Under the pieces are notes generated by a model. That model ran no database searches, was not told the origin of the DNA, and saw only the letters and a program-made list of their open reading frames with translations. This document shows, piece after piece, positions 6,066-13,682 of a stretch of DNA of 20,398 nt (its first letter is position 1; each line of letters begins with the position of its first letter). Source of the DNA: Deinococcus sp. (lineage in GTDB: Bacteria; Deinococcota; Deinococci; Deinococcales; Thermaceae); assembly GCA_023382135.1 (NCBI GenBank), contig JAMCQK010000090.1, positions 1 to 20,398 on the forward strand, given 5' to 3'. Made by a program: the position numbers and the translations under genes.

Positions 6066-8080
6066 GCGGCTTTGCCCGGCCTTTCAGCGGAAAAAAGCCA
6101 CAGGCTCAGGTGAACCAAGAGCGAGGCCGACAGCAAAAACAGCCCCAGTGCCTGCGAAGTTCTGAGCAGCCCAACACCCGCCAGGCACACAAGCAGCAAA
6201 ACTACCCCCCAACCTTGTCCGTACCACAGGCTTCCCGGGAACAAGAGCGCCATCCCGCGCCGCCATGCCAAAAAGTTGGCAGCCGCCTTTGGCCTCACTA
6301 AAAATATCGAGGCCAGATGGTTGAGCAACAGCAGCAGAATAAACACTGCGCTTACCCAGGCCTGCCAGGGCGCGGTGAAAACCGGCAGGCTGAGCCAAGT
6401 TTTTAAGGGGTCCTTGGCTAATTCCTCCAGGCCGGAAACGTGAAAGGCAAGCCACTGTGAACGCGGGGTGGGAACCGCCTCGCGCTTGATACCCGCCGAG
6501 CGGTAAACCCCGCTATAAAAATCTCCACCCAGGCCACTGGCCTCGAGCACCACCCCCGCGCGCGGGGCCAGTTTTTGGGCATCGTCCATGGCCTGGGGTG
6601 TGCCCAGATTTACCAGGTTGACCGGCCAACGGGGAGCCGCGGCCAGAAGCTGGCGGGCGGCGGCGGGGTTTTCCAGCGCCAGAGAGTAACCCAAAAGCCC
6701 CTTAACGCCGGAAGACTGCGGCAAATTTCTGAGCGCATGCTCTGCCGCCGTAGAACGCAGGGTGCCGCGTGAAAAGGCTTCATCCGCCATGGTGGCCTCG
6801 GCTTTGCGGCTAAAACTAAAGATCAAAAAAGAGGCCAGCGCGATGAACACCAGCAACAGGAGCTGGAGCCTTTCAGTAAGGGTGGCATAGGCCATCACGC
6901 TATGGCGGATGCGGAGCCCGGGGTGAAGGAACCAGGAAAAAAGCCATCCGCCCGCCCTGCGAAGCTCGCGTGTTTGCGCCGGCAGGTACGACACCAACAA
7001 GTAAAGGAATACCACCAGATACAGGCTGAACGCCGCGAACGCCAGGTCGCGCGCCGCGGTGGGCGTCCAAGGTACCTGCCAGGAGGCGAGCTCCGCCGCT
7101 ACCTTCTGGTAGCGCATCGCCAGATCCGGGCGGCCTTGGTTGTCCAGCCACTGGGCCTGTTCACGGAACAAAACGATAGAACCGGGAAACTGGGGAAGGT
7201 ACGCCAGCAGGGTGTCGGACCAGGCAAGGCTGGCCTCGAGGCCCTCCTTGCGCGCGGTGCGGACCTTCTCTACCCAGGCTTTCAGATAGCGCATGACCCC
7301 GTCACCCCAGGCAAGCTCGGGCCGGTGTCCTCTCTTGAGAAGATCTTTGCCAAAGGCCTCCAGGTCGGCAGGCACAAGCTTGTTAGGGTCCTGGACTAAA
7401 AAGTACCAGTAAGGCCGGTCAATTTTAGGACTCTGGTCAAGTGCCAGCGCGTTCTCTGCCAGCAGGTAATCCTCGTAGTCCCGCAACACGCTTAGGCTCT
7501 CCCACCTGCCCTCGTAAGGAAGACCGGAGAACTGGTTGAGCGAAAGCCTGCGCGAGCCTGCCAGCAAAGCGGTTGGAACCAGACTGGCAGGGTCTTTTTC
7601 CAGCGAAACCACTTCCAAAGGCGGATAGTGGCGGTTAATCACTCTTGGCTGTAAAAGATCGATCTCTAAAATTAGCGGGCCTTGCGCAATGAACGTGCGG
7701 CTCCCCACCACCAGTGGTCCAAGCCAGCTTCCTTTGAGCGGAAGACGCCAGTCGCCGATATGCAGCCCATCTGCCTCAAGGCGGGGTGCCCCGAGAACGC
7801 CCACCAAGAAGCTGTTTTCTAAAACCCGGTTGTCGAATTTAAGTTTCAGGCCGTACTTGCCCGAAGACTTGGGGGTATAGCTAACTCTGAACTCGCCTTT
7901 GGGCGCCAGCACCGAGATGTTCTCGCTTGCCACCGGGCTAAAAAGCTCCAAGACATACGAACCAGGCGGAAACCCCTGCCCTTTGATCTCCAGCGGCTGT
8001 CCAGGTATTCCCGTAGGAGGAACTGTCAGGCTCTGCCCGGAAGCGTAAGCAAAGAGCCAAAGCAGTGCAAGAATTCGCAT
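6062..8080 (-). CDS. Large exported membrane protein of unknown function
   Basis: 672 aa. Residues 1-15 form a short signal peptide (MRILALLWLFAYASG). An extracytoplasmic beta-rich region follows: residues 17-90 look like an immunoglobulin-like domain (GQPLEIKGQGFPPGSYVLEL; SGKYGLKLKF), then a mixed domain to about 335. Five hydrophobic helices lie at about 347-366, 404-423, 573-595, 609-638 and 643-663, with a soluble loop at about 425-570 between helices two and three. I recognise no catalytic motif. It is the first gene of a tight operon with the DapA-like, LEA-2-like and YbjQ-like genes, which suggests an envelope role. The start ATG is preceded at exactly 6 nt by TAGAAT, typical of leaderless transcription in this phylum, and has no Shine-Dalgarno. 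Confidence 0.8.
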   Translation of the reverse strand: MRILALLWLFAYASGQSLTVPPTGIPGQPLEIKGQGFPPGSYVLELFSPVASENISVLAPKGEFRVSYTPKSSGKYGLKLKFDNRVLENSFLVGVLGAPRLEADGLHIGDWRLPLKGSWLGPLVVGSRTFIAQGPLILEIDLLQPRVINRHYPPLEVVSLEKDPASLVPTALLAGSRRLSLNQFSGLPYEGRWESLSVLRDYEDYLLAENALALDQSPKIDRPYWYFLVQDPNKLVPADLEAFGKDLLKRGHRPELAWGDGVMRYLKAWVEKVRTARKEGLEASLAWSDTLLAYLPQFPGSIVLFREQAQWLDNQGRPDLAMRYQKVAAELASWQVPWTPTAARDLAFAAFSLYLVVFLYLLVSYLPAQTRELRRAGGWLFSWFLHPGLRIRHSVMAYATLTERLQLLLLVFIALASFLIFSFSRKAEATMADEAFSRGTLRSTAAEHALRNLPQSSGVKGLLGYSLALENPAAARQLLAAAPRWPVNLVNLGTPQAMDDAQKLAPRAGVVLEASGLGGDFYSGVYRSAGIKREAVPTPRSQWLAFHVSGLEELAKDPLKTWLSLPVFTAPWQAWVSAVFILLLLLNHLASIFLVRPKAAANFLAWRRGMALLFPGSLWYGQGWGVVLLLVCLAGVGLLRTSQALGLFLLSASLLVHLSLWLFSAERPGKAA

Positions 8081-8086
8081 GGCTTT

Positions 8087-8092
8087 ATTCTA
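8087..8092 (-). promoter_or_regulatory. Leaderless -10 box of the 672-aa membrane protein operon
   Basis: TAGAAT on the minus strand, 6 nt before the ATG at 8080. This TANNNT box and spacing is the form seen in leaderless promoters of Deinococcus and Thermus relatives. No good -35 box is visible. Confidence 0.45.
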
Positions 8093-8137
8093 CCGCCAGC
8101 GGATTATTGGGTTCTTTAGCAAAGGCCGGGGTTCCCT

Positions 8138-8848
8138 GTGGTCATGCCGCTTGCCAACCAGGATTCAAAAGCGCAGACTAATCACGTGAGCCTGCTTGAT
8201 ATGATCGGCCCAGTGATGGTGGGTCCTTCCTCCAGCCACACCGCCGGAGCCTGCCGCCTGGCTTTCCTGGCGCTACACACATTGGAAGAACCACCCAAGC
8301 GCGTGGAGTTCGGGCTTCATGGCTCCTTCGCCAAAACCGGCCACGGGCACGGCACCCATCTGGCGCTGGCTGCTGGAGTTTTAGGCATGAAGCCGGACGA
8401 CCCAAGGCTCCCCCAGGCGCTCGAGCTCGCCAAGAGCCAGGGCATGGGAATCGAATTCAAAAACCTGGAGCTGGGCGACGTCCACCCAAACACGGTGCGC
8501 ATAACACTGGAAAACCATAGCGAACGCGTCCAGGTAACCGGCAGCAGCCTGGGTGGCGGCGTTGTCAAAATCTGGAACATCGAAGGCTTCGAGGTGCGCG
8601 TTACCGGCTCCGCCCCCACACTGCTGATCCGGAACGTGGATACCCCAGGCGTCATTGCCCGGGTGGCCCGCGTGATCGCCGACGACGAGGTAAACATTGC
8701 CTACCTTTCCTGCGCCCGCCAGAAGCGCGGCGAAGAAGCCATGATGAGTATCGAGATAGACAAACCGCTCTCGGAGATCTCACTCAAGTATCTGGCTTCG
8801 CTGCACTACATTCTATGGGTGCGCTTGTTGCCCCAGGTGATGGACTAG
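8138..8848 (+). CDS. sdaAB: L-serine dehydratase, iron-sulfur-dependent, beta subunit
   Basis: 236 aa; with SdaAA it deaminates L-serine to pyruvate and ammonia using a 4Fe-4S cluster. The N-terminal half has the family signature DMIGPVMVGPSSSHTAGA (about 21-38) and the Gly/His-rich GHGHGTHLALAAG. The C-terminal part (about 158-225) is an ACT domain (LLIRNVDTPGVIARVARVIA), which in this enzyme class is regulatory. The start is uncertain: GTG 8138, ATG 8144 and GTG 8186 are all in frame and none has a good ribosome-binding site. The GTG at 8186 would put the signature closest to its usual distance from the N-terminus. The gene is divergent from the 672-aa membrane protein gene and 63 nt before sdaAA. 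Confidence 0.93.
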   Translation: MVMPLANQDSKAQTNHVSLLDMIGPVMVGPSSSHTAGACRLAFLALHTLEEPPKRVEFGLHGSFAKTGHGHGTHLALAAGVLGMKPDDPRLPQALELAKSQGMGIEFKNLELGDVHPNTVRITLENHSERVQVTGSSLGGGVVKIWNIEGFEVRVTGSAPTLLIRNVDTPGVIARVARVIADDEVNIAYLSCARQKRGEEAMMSIEIDKPLSEISLKYLASLHYILWVRLLPQVMD

Positions 8849-8911
8849 CCAGCTAGCTCTCACGCCCTGGCATGCCCCAGCAATACATGTAATGATGTAG
8901 CCAATCAAAGT

Positions 8912-9766
8912 ATGCCTCTAACCCTGAATGCTCTCGCGCAGCTCGGCGGCCTTGCTTCCGAGCATCTGCTAAAAGAAGACCTAGAGGAAACCGGCCAGCC
9001 GCGCGCCACCGTTCTGGCCACCATGGCCGAACGCCTTGCAGTGATGCGTGCTTCCATCCAGCAAGGGCTCAAGAACAGCGCCCCCAGCGTTGCCGGAATG
9101 GTGGGCTGGAACGCCAAGACCCTCTGGGAGGCGCCGGATCTCCTCTCCTCTCCCCTTACCCGGCGCGTACAGGCTTACGCCATGGCGGTAAACGAGGAAA
9201 ACGCCCGCATGGGCCGTATTGTTGCCGCCCCCACGGCGGGTTCGGCGGGAACCGTTCCCGGCGCGCTCATCGGGGTGGCGGATCACCTGCATATTCCGGA
9301 TGAAAAATTGCTGATGCCCCTGGTGCTTGCCGCGGGCATTGGCAAAATTATCAGCCGGCAGATTTACATTGCGGGCTCCAGCGGCGGCTGCCAGAACGAG
9401 ATCGGCTCCTCCGCCGCAATGGCCGCGGCCGCGGTGACGGAACTGCTGGGGGGAACCCCGGAAGCCTGTGTCCACGCCGCCGCATTAGCGCTCCAGAACA
9501 CGCTTGGCCTGGTTTGTGATCCGGTGGGTGGCTTTGTGGAAGTTCCCTGCGTGATGCGAAATGGTTTCTACTCGGTTCACGCCGTTACCTCGGCCGAGCA
9601 AGCGCTGGCGGGCATACGGAGCGTGATTCCGCCCGACGAGGTAATCCTTGCAATGGCGGGGATTGGCCGTCTGCTGCCGCTGGAACTGCGCGAGACAGGC
9701 GAGGGCGGCTTGGCGGACACCCCAACCGGACGCGCCTTGGCGGCCAAGGCCCGGGACAACAAATAG
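8912..9766 (+). CDS. sdaAA: L-serine dehydratase, iron-sulfur-dependent, alpha subunit
   Basis: 284 aa catalytic subunit that binds the 4Fe-4S cluster and, with SdaAB, converts L-serine to pyruvate and ammonia. The cluster ligands are visible as Cys160 in GSSGGCQNEIG, Cys202 in LVCDPVGG and Cys213 in VEVPCVMRN. RIVAAPTAGSAGTVPG (about 102-117) is the conserved active-site loop. Length and motifs are complete. It follows sdaAB by 63 nt on the same strand, though no clear Shine-Dalgarno precedes the ATG. It is the last core gene before the accessory island, whose left edge lies just after its stop. Confidence 0.95.
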   Translation: MPLTLNALAQLGGLASEHLLKEDLEETGQPRATVLATMAERLAVMRASIQQGLKNSAPSVAGMVGWNAKTLWEAPDLLSSPLTRRVQAYAMAVNEENARMGRIVAAPTAGSAGTVPGALIGVADHLHIPDEKLLMPLVLAAGIGKIISRQIYIAGSSGGCQNEIGSSAAMAAAAVTELLGGTPEACVHAAALALQNTLGLVCDPVGGFVEVPCVMRNGFYSVHAVTSAEQALAGIRSVIPPDEVILAMAGIGRLLPLELRETGEGGLADTPTGRALAAKARDNK

Positions 9767-9878
9767 GTGTTGCTTCCCAAGAATCATCCGGTCTCAAGTT
9801 CGAATAGAAAAATCTTGCAAACAGATTGGTAAAGTGGGGCTAGCCGTAGTGCTAATCGCTTCAAGGGAGAAAACAAAA

Positions 9879-10259
9879 ATGGCTAGCGATTTCCTGGGTG
9901 TCATCATTTTAGAAAGCCTAAGCGATGAGAGCATTATGCAAGGTGTGACTGTGCTTCAAGAATCGGATATTCAAGCGCCGCCTGATGACCCGTATCCGAT
10001 CTGGAGCCGCCGCCTAGTTCGCATTCCAGCGAGTGACATGGAGACATTCGCCGCAAAGCTGGCAGCCAGTATGAAAGAAGATTTCTACAACCATTTCGTG
10101 GACAACCAAAGGTTAGTGGTTGTTTTCAAGGAGAGATACTTCGTTCTAGACAAGTGGGATAAAACCACCTGGACAAAGATGGTTCAGTATGGCGAGACAG
10201 TTAGAGTTGGCTCGCGATGGACGCTGAATATTCCGGTAGAAGAAGACAGGTTGCTGTAG
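9879..10259 (+). CDS. Hypothetical cassette-type protein, 126 aa
   Basis: I start it at ATG 9879 because AGGGAGA lies about 10 nt upstream. The same frame is open further back into sdaAA, but that part is a shadow. The protein begins MASDFLGVIILESLSDESI and contains alternating strands and helices (LVRIPASDMETFAAKLAASM; RLVVVFKERYFVLDKW). It has no signal peptide or membrane helix. The pattern reminds me of small conserved hypothetical proteins with an FLGVII start seen in accessory regions, but I cannot name a domain. It is the first gene of the island, 112 nt after sdaAA, and its base composition appears lower in GC than its neighbours to the left. Confidence 0.7.
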   Translation: MASDFLGVIILESLSDESIMQGVTVLQESDIQAPPDDPYPIWSRRLVRIPASDMETFAAKLAASMKEDFYNHFVDNQRLVVVFKERYFVLDKWDKTTWTKMVQYGETVRVGSRWTLNIPVEEDRLL

Positions 10260-10367
10260 CAAGCTAACACCATGCCTGTCTCTGTGCATCGGCGTCCTGT
10301 AAATCACGGCAAAACGCCACCCAGCGCTGCATGCTACCTGGCCGCCGCTACGTCATTTCGCTCCGCG

Positions 10368-10526
10368 GCAGATGTAGTGCGCTCCGCACACCCTTCCATT
10401 CCTTATAATTTGCCTAACCTATGCCCGATTACCGCCGCTCCCCTCCCCGGCGGCACCTACTTCTTCACTGCCGGACTGGGGGGGGAGTAGGCTTGGGAAA
10501 GCGGTACGCAAGCGCACCCTGCACAC
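10368..10526 (+). repeat. ~160-bp direct repeat, copy A
   Basis: Closely matches copy B at 12870-13030; the last ~114 bp are about 90% identical by eye. The segment shares a GCTCCGCxCAC-like start, a TATAAT box (10404-10409), CCTAACCT and a CTCCCC...GGGGAG stem. Inside that stem is CCGGCGGCA-loop-TGCCGG, with the loop CCTACTTCTTCAC identical in both copies, then GTAGGCTTGGGAAAGCGGT. It ends 40 bp before the alpha/beta hydrolase gene. It could act as a mobile structured element, a promoter module or a small RNA. Confidence 0.8.
10404..10409 (+). promoter_or_regulatory. Candidate -10 box in repeat copy A
   Basis: A consensus TATAAT, also present at the matching place in copy B. No convincing -35 hexamer is visible 16-18 bp upstream. 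If used, it would transcribe the hairpin part of the repeat and then the alpha/beta hydrolase gene. Confidence 0.4.
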
Positions 10527-10566
10527 TAGCAAGCAATTCTCATCAATCGACAGGAGGCAATCAACC

Positions 10567-11388
10567 ATGCAAAAACAAACCGTACAAATCAACTCACATA
10601 CAATCACTTTTTACGAAAGTACCGGAACAGGTCGAGCCGCCCTTCTTGTGCACGGCAATTCCTCATCCGGGCTATCATTTCGGCATCAACTCGAAAGCCC
10701 GCTAGGGAAAAAACATCGGCTTGTAGCAATAGACTTGCCAGGTCACGGTCAATCTCAACCAGCCATCGAGCCGCAATCCCTGTATACCTTGCCAGGTTAT
10801 GCGAGTATCGTGATAGGGTTGGCTGAGCAACTTGGGTTGAACGACGCGGTGTTCGTGGGCTGGAGTTTAGGCGGGCATATCGTCCTCGAAGCCAGCGCCC
10901 AACTTCCCAAAGCAGCTGGATTTATGATTTTCGGCACACCCCCGCTAGCCTTTCCGCCCGCGATGGCAGAGGCCTTTTTGCCCCATCCGGCTATGGCAGC
11001 CTCCTTCAAGGCTGAACTGACCGAAACTGAAATGGACGCTTATGCGACGGCTTTCTTCAAGCCGAACACCCCCTACATCCCTGAGACTTTCAAAGCCGAC
11101 CTTCGGCGCACGGATGGACAAGCACGGTCAGGGTTGGCGAGCAGCATCAGACCGAACGGCTACCGAGATGAAATCGAAGTTGCTGCTCATCTCACTGTAC
11201 CGCTCGCGGTTCTGCATGGTGAGCAAGAACAGTTGGTAAACGCGACATACATCCGGGCCTTGACCATGCCGACGCTCTGGCGCAATGAGGTCCAAACCAT
11301 TCCTGACGCTGGCCATGCCCCACACTGGGAACAACCTGGGCAGTTCAACACACTTTTGGAAGCGTTCATTCAGGAGTGCGCCCGATAG
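10567..11388 (+). CDS. Alpha/beta hydrolase
   Basis: 273-aa cytosolic alpha/beta-hydrolase-fold enzyme. The oxyanion loop LLVHGNSSSG lies at about 26-35, then the DLPGHGQS turn (56-63). The nucleophile elbow is GWSLGG with Ser100 and the catalytic His is His250 in DAGHAPHWE. The acid after strand 7 falls in LHGEQEQLV, where Glu221 occupies the place usually held by Asp; Glu can substitute in this fold. Substrate unknown; esterase, lactonase or C-C bond hydrolase activities are all possible. AGGAGG lies 10 nt before the ATG. It sits between repeat copy A and the attC-like site, as a gene-cassette cargo would. Confidence 0.9.
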   Translation: MQKQTVQINSHTITFYESTGTGRAALLVHGNSSSGLSFRHQLESPLGKKHRLVAIDLPGHGQSQPAIEPQSLYTLPGYASIVIGLAEQLGLNDAVFVGWSLGGHIVLEASAQLPKAAGFMIFGTPPLAFPPAMAEAFLPHPAMAASFKAELTETEMDAYATAFFKPNTPYIPETFKADLRRTDGQARSGLASSIRPNGYRDEIEVAAHLTVPLAVLHGEQEQLVNATYIRALTMPTLWRNEVQTIPDAGHAPHWEQPGQFNTLLEAFIQECAR

Positions 11389-11441
11389 AACAGAAAACTC
11401 GCTAAGAACACAAATGGGGCAGGCGTCTTTGCATGTATAGC

Positions 11442-11514
11442 GCCGCCCAACACATGGGCGCTGCCGGCGTTGCCTCCGCTTCGGTAATGCGGGTGATGCA
11501 CGCCGTTGGGCGGC
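11442..11514 (+). repeat. attC-like recombination site 1
   Basis: 73-bp imperfect inverted repeat. The outer arms GCCGCCCAAC (11442-11451) and GTTGGGCGGC (11505-11514) are perfectly complementary. They contain the integron R'' and R' consensus RYYYAAC (GCCCAAC) and GTTRRRY (GTTGGGC). Inner arms beginning GGCGTTGC on the left and ending GCACGCC on the right pair imperfectly, as L''/L' boxes do, and an inner CCGC/GCGG closes the structure. It lies 53 bp after the hydrolase stop, the normal place for an attC. Confidence 0.65.
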
Positions 11515-11605
11515 CTGGGAGCGTGGTTGTTTTCCAAAGTGTAAAAGAGTAGAATATTTACGATCAAGGGCCAGCGGGCTACATTCAGAAAAGGAGAAGC
11601 TTTGG

Positions 11606-11698
11606 ATGAATACTTTCTGGGTGGCGGCAGATTCTGATCGCGCAACGGTTTGGCCGTATGGGCAGCATATAGTTTTACTAAAGTGTACGGTGCTGTAG
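11606..11698 (+). CDS. Possible 30-aa ORF in the cassette array
   Basis: ATG at 11606 with AAGGAG 9 nt upstream, encoding MNTFWVAADSDRATVWPYGQ and a further ten residues ending in VLLKCTVL. It has no recognisable family. It lies between the attC-like site and the nitronate monooxygenase gene. It could be a genuine micro-gene or the truncated start of a former cassette gene. The support is the ribosome-binding site and position only. Confidence 0.3.
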   Translation: MNTFWVAADSDRATVWPYGQHIVLLKCTVL

Positions 11699-11795
11699 CA
11701 GCTAGTTAGCGCGAAGGGCCGCTAGGGCCTGGCGCACCCGATAAAGCAAAGTATCGAAACGACTTTGCCACGAGAGTAGGCAGATTGGAGGTCGG

Positions 11796-12836
11796 ATGAT
11801 GACCCTGCAAAAATTACTCGGTATTGAGCTACCTATCATTCAGGCACCTATGGCAGGAGTGCAAGGCAGCGCGCTAGCGGTGGCAGTGTCCAATGCTGGC
11901 GGGCTGGGCTCACTCCCTTGTGCCATGCTTAGCCTTGACGCGTTGCGTAATGAACTGGTGGCGATTAGGACGCAAACCACCAAGCCGTTCAACGTTAACT
12001 TCTTTTGCCACGCCGCACCCACACCCAGTGCCGAGCGCGAAGCGGTCTGGCGAGCAGCGCTTTCGCCGTATTACAAAGAGTATGGGATCGATGTAGACAC
12101 CATCCCCGCCGGGCCGGGGCGCGCGCCATTCAGTTCCAAAGCAGCCGATGTGCTAAGCGAATTCAAGCCCGCCGTAGTCAGCTTTCATTTTGGTTTGCCA
12201 TCGGCCGACTTGCTGGCCCGAGTGCGAACTTGGGGCTCAAAGATTGTATCTTCGGCGACCACCGTTGAAGAGGCGCGTTGGCTCGAAGCGCAAGGAGTCG
12301 ATGCCATTATCGCGCAAGGCCTCGAGGCAGGCGGACACCGCGGCATTTTCTTGTCGGACGACCTCAATACCCAGGTTGGAACGTTTGCACTATTGCCGCA
12401 AGTTGTGCAGGCGGTGAAGGTCCCGGTCATTGCCGCCGGTGGCATTGCGGATTCGAGAGGCGTTGCCGCTGCCATGACGCTCGGCGCAGCAGGGGTACAG
12501 ATTGGCACGGCTTATATGCTTTGCCCAGAGTCCACCACAAGCGCAGTGCATCGCGCCGCGCTGAAAAGTGAGGCCGCCCGCCACACCGCGCTGACAAACA
12601 TTTTTACCGGTCGACCCGCGCGCGGCATCGTTAATCGCATCATGAATGAGCTTGGCCCCATGTGCACGGCTACGCCCGCCTTTCCGTTAGCCACCTCTGC
12701 CATCGCTCCCTTACGCGCTAAAGCCGAAAGCCACGGCAGCGGTGATTTCTCGCCTCTGTGGTCAGGCCAGAATGCGAGCGGATGCAAGGAGGTGCCAGCT
12801 GCCGATCTCACGCGTGAATTGGCCGCAAATCTCTAG
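11796..12836 (+). CDS. Nitronate monooxygenase (2-nitropropane dioxygenase family)
   Basis: 346-aa FMN-dependent TIM-barrel enzyme that oxidises alkyl nitronates such as propionate-3-nitronate, a detoxification role. Seen: the N-terminal PIIQAPMAGVQGSALA (13-28), AQGLEAGGHRG with the catalytic-type His181, VPVIAAGGIADSRG (209-222) and AAGVQIGTAY (231-240), which bind the FMN phosphate. These mark a class I-like enzyme. Two ATGs are adjacent. GGAGGT at 11787-11792 is only 3 nt before the first and 6 nt before the second (11799), so translation probably starts at 11799. It sits between attC-like site 1 and repeat copy B. Confidence 0.92.
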   Translation: MMTLQKLLGIELPIIQAPMAGVQGSALAVAVSNAGGLGSLPCAMLSLDALRNELVAIRTQTTKPFNVNFFCHAAPTPSAEREAVWRAALSPYYKEYGIDVDTIPAGPGRAPFSSKAADVLSEFKPAVVSFHFGLPSADLLARVRTWGSKIVSSATTVEEARWLEAQGVDAIIAQGLEAGGHRGIFLSDDLNTQVGTFALLPQVVQAVKVPVIAAGGIADSRGVAAAMTLGAAGVQIGTAYMLCPESTTSAVHRAALKSEAARHTALTNIFTGRPARGIVNRIMNELGPMCTATPAFPLATSAIAPLRAKAESHGSGDFSPLWSGQNASGCKEVPAADLTRELAANL

Positions 12837-12869
12837 TAACTAGTTGCCGTACCCAATGAGCGTTATCAA

Positions 12870-13030
12870 GCAGATGCAGGGTACGCTCCGCGCACCACAC
12901 TGTTCTTATATAATTAGCCCTAACCTGTGCCCAATTGCCGCCGCTCCCCTCCCCGGCGGGACCTACTTCTTCACTGCCGGACTGGGAGGTTAGTAGGCTT
13001 GGGAAAGCGGTGTGCATGCGCACCATACAC
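12870..13030 (+). repeat. ~160-bp direct repeat, copy B
   Basis: Second copy of the repeat at 10368-10526, with TATAAT at 12909-12914. Here the outer arms CTAACCT and AGGTTAG are exactly complementary, whereas copy A pairs GCCTA with TAGGC instead. That is consistent with selection for structure. The loop CCTACTTCTTCAC is identical in both. Past the repeat lies CAACCGTTAGATGG (13037-13050), which contains a GTTRRRY-type sequence. The copy ends 64 bp before the OsmC-like gene. Confidence 0.8.
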
Positions 13031-13094
13031 AAGCTCAACCGTTAGATGGCTATCTTGAATCAGTAAGACGATAATTTCCGTACAGGAGGAAATC

Positions 13095-13520
13095 ATGAAA
13101 CGTAAAGCTTCAGCCGTTTGGAAAGGTGGTCTCAAAGACGGACGAGGAACAATCTCGACCGACAGCGGTGTTCTCTCTGATGCTCAATACTCGTTCAGCA
13201 CTCGCTTTGAGGAAGGCAGGGGCACCAACCCCGAAGAATTGATTGCTGCTGCTCACGCAGGCTGTTTCTCGATGGCTCTTTCCGGCCAACTGGGCAATGC
13301 TGGCCTGACAGCGGAGAGCATTAAGACAACAGCGGCTGTCACGCTTGAGAAAACAGATGCTGGATTTACTATCACAGCAGTACATTTAGACGTCACAGCA
13401 AAAATCCCCGGGGCAGATCAGCAGGCATTTGAAACGGCAGCTAACAATGCCAAAGCCGGATGCCCGGTATCACGGCTGTTGAATGCGAAGATCACGATGG
13501 TGGCCAAGCTCGAAGCATAG
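13095..13520 (+). CDS. OsmC family protein (thiol-dependent hydroperoxide reductase)
   Basis: 141 aa, the standard length of OsmC proteins, which are homodimeric cytosolic peroxidases that reduce organic hydroperoxides with two cysteines. Seen: FSTRFEEGRGTNPEELIAAA with the conserved Arg37 and Glu48/Glu49, AAHAGCFSMAL with peroxidatic Cys57, and KAGCPVSRLL with Cys123. All key residues are present. AGGAGG lies 7 nt before the ATG. It lies downstream of repeat copy B and is followed after 35 bp by the degenerate attC-like site. Together with nitronate monooxygenase this gives the island an oxidative/nitro-stress flavour. Confidence 0.93.
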   Translation: MKRKASAVWKGGLKDGRGTISTDSGVLSDAQYSFSTRFEEGRGTNPEELIAAAHAGCFSMALSGQLGNAGLTAESIKTTAAVTLEKTDAGFTITAVHLDVTAKIPGADQQAFETAANNAKAGCPVSRLLNAKITMVAKLEA

Positions 13521-13555
13521 GACAAGCTTCCGGGGCTTGTGTGCGAGGGGGTGCC

Positions 13556-13642
13556 ATCACAACTCATTGGACGGGACGCGCAATTAGCATCTTTTTTAGA
13601 TTTCGATGTTTACAGCGCCGGCCAATTCAGGCGTTGGGTGAT
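13556..13642 (+). repeat. Degenerate attC-like site 2
   Basis: Right arm CCGGCCAAT (13618-13626), then GTTGGGT (13633-13639), a GTTRRRY-type box followed by GAT. The left arm ATCACAAC (13556-13563) matches the complement ATCACCCAAC except for two missing C, and ATTGGACGG (13566-13574) pairs with CCGGCCAAT at 8 of 9 positions. The whole 87-bp imperfect hairpin sits right after the OsmC-like gene. The damaged left box may make it inactive. Confidence 0.4.
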
Positions 13643-13682
13643 ATAAAGTCGTAAAATCAAGCCACAAAAAGAAAGGCTAGAT

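Noticed and set aside
9648..9878. Upstream extension of the 126-aa island protein into sdaAA
   Set aside because: It overlaps the sdaAA coding sequence in another frame. A good AGGGAGA site precedes the ATG at 9879.
10419..10607. Minus-strand frames across repeat copies A and B (also 12808-13038) coding similar Ser/Gly-rich peptides
   Set aside because: The similarity only reflects the DNA repeat. Codon content and lack of a ribosome-binding site argue against real proteins.
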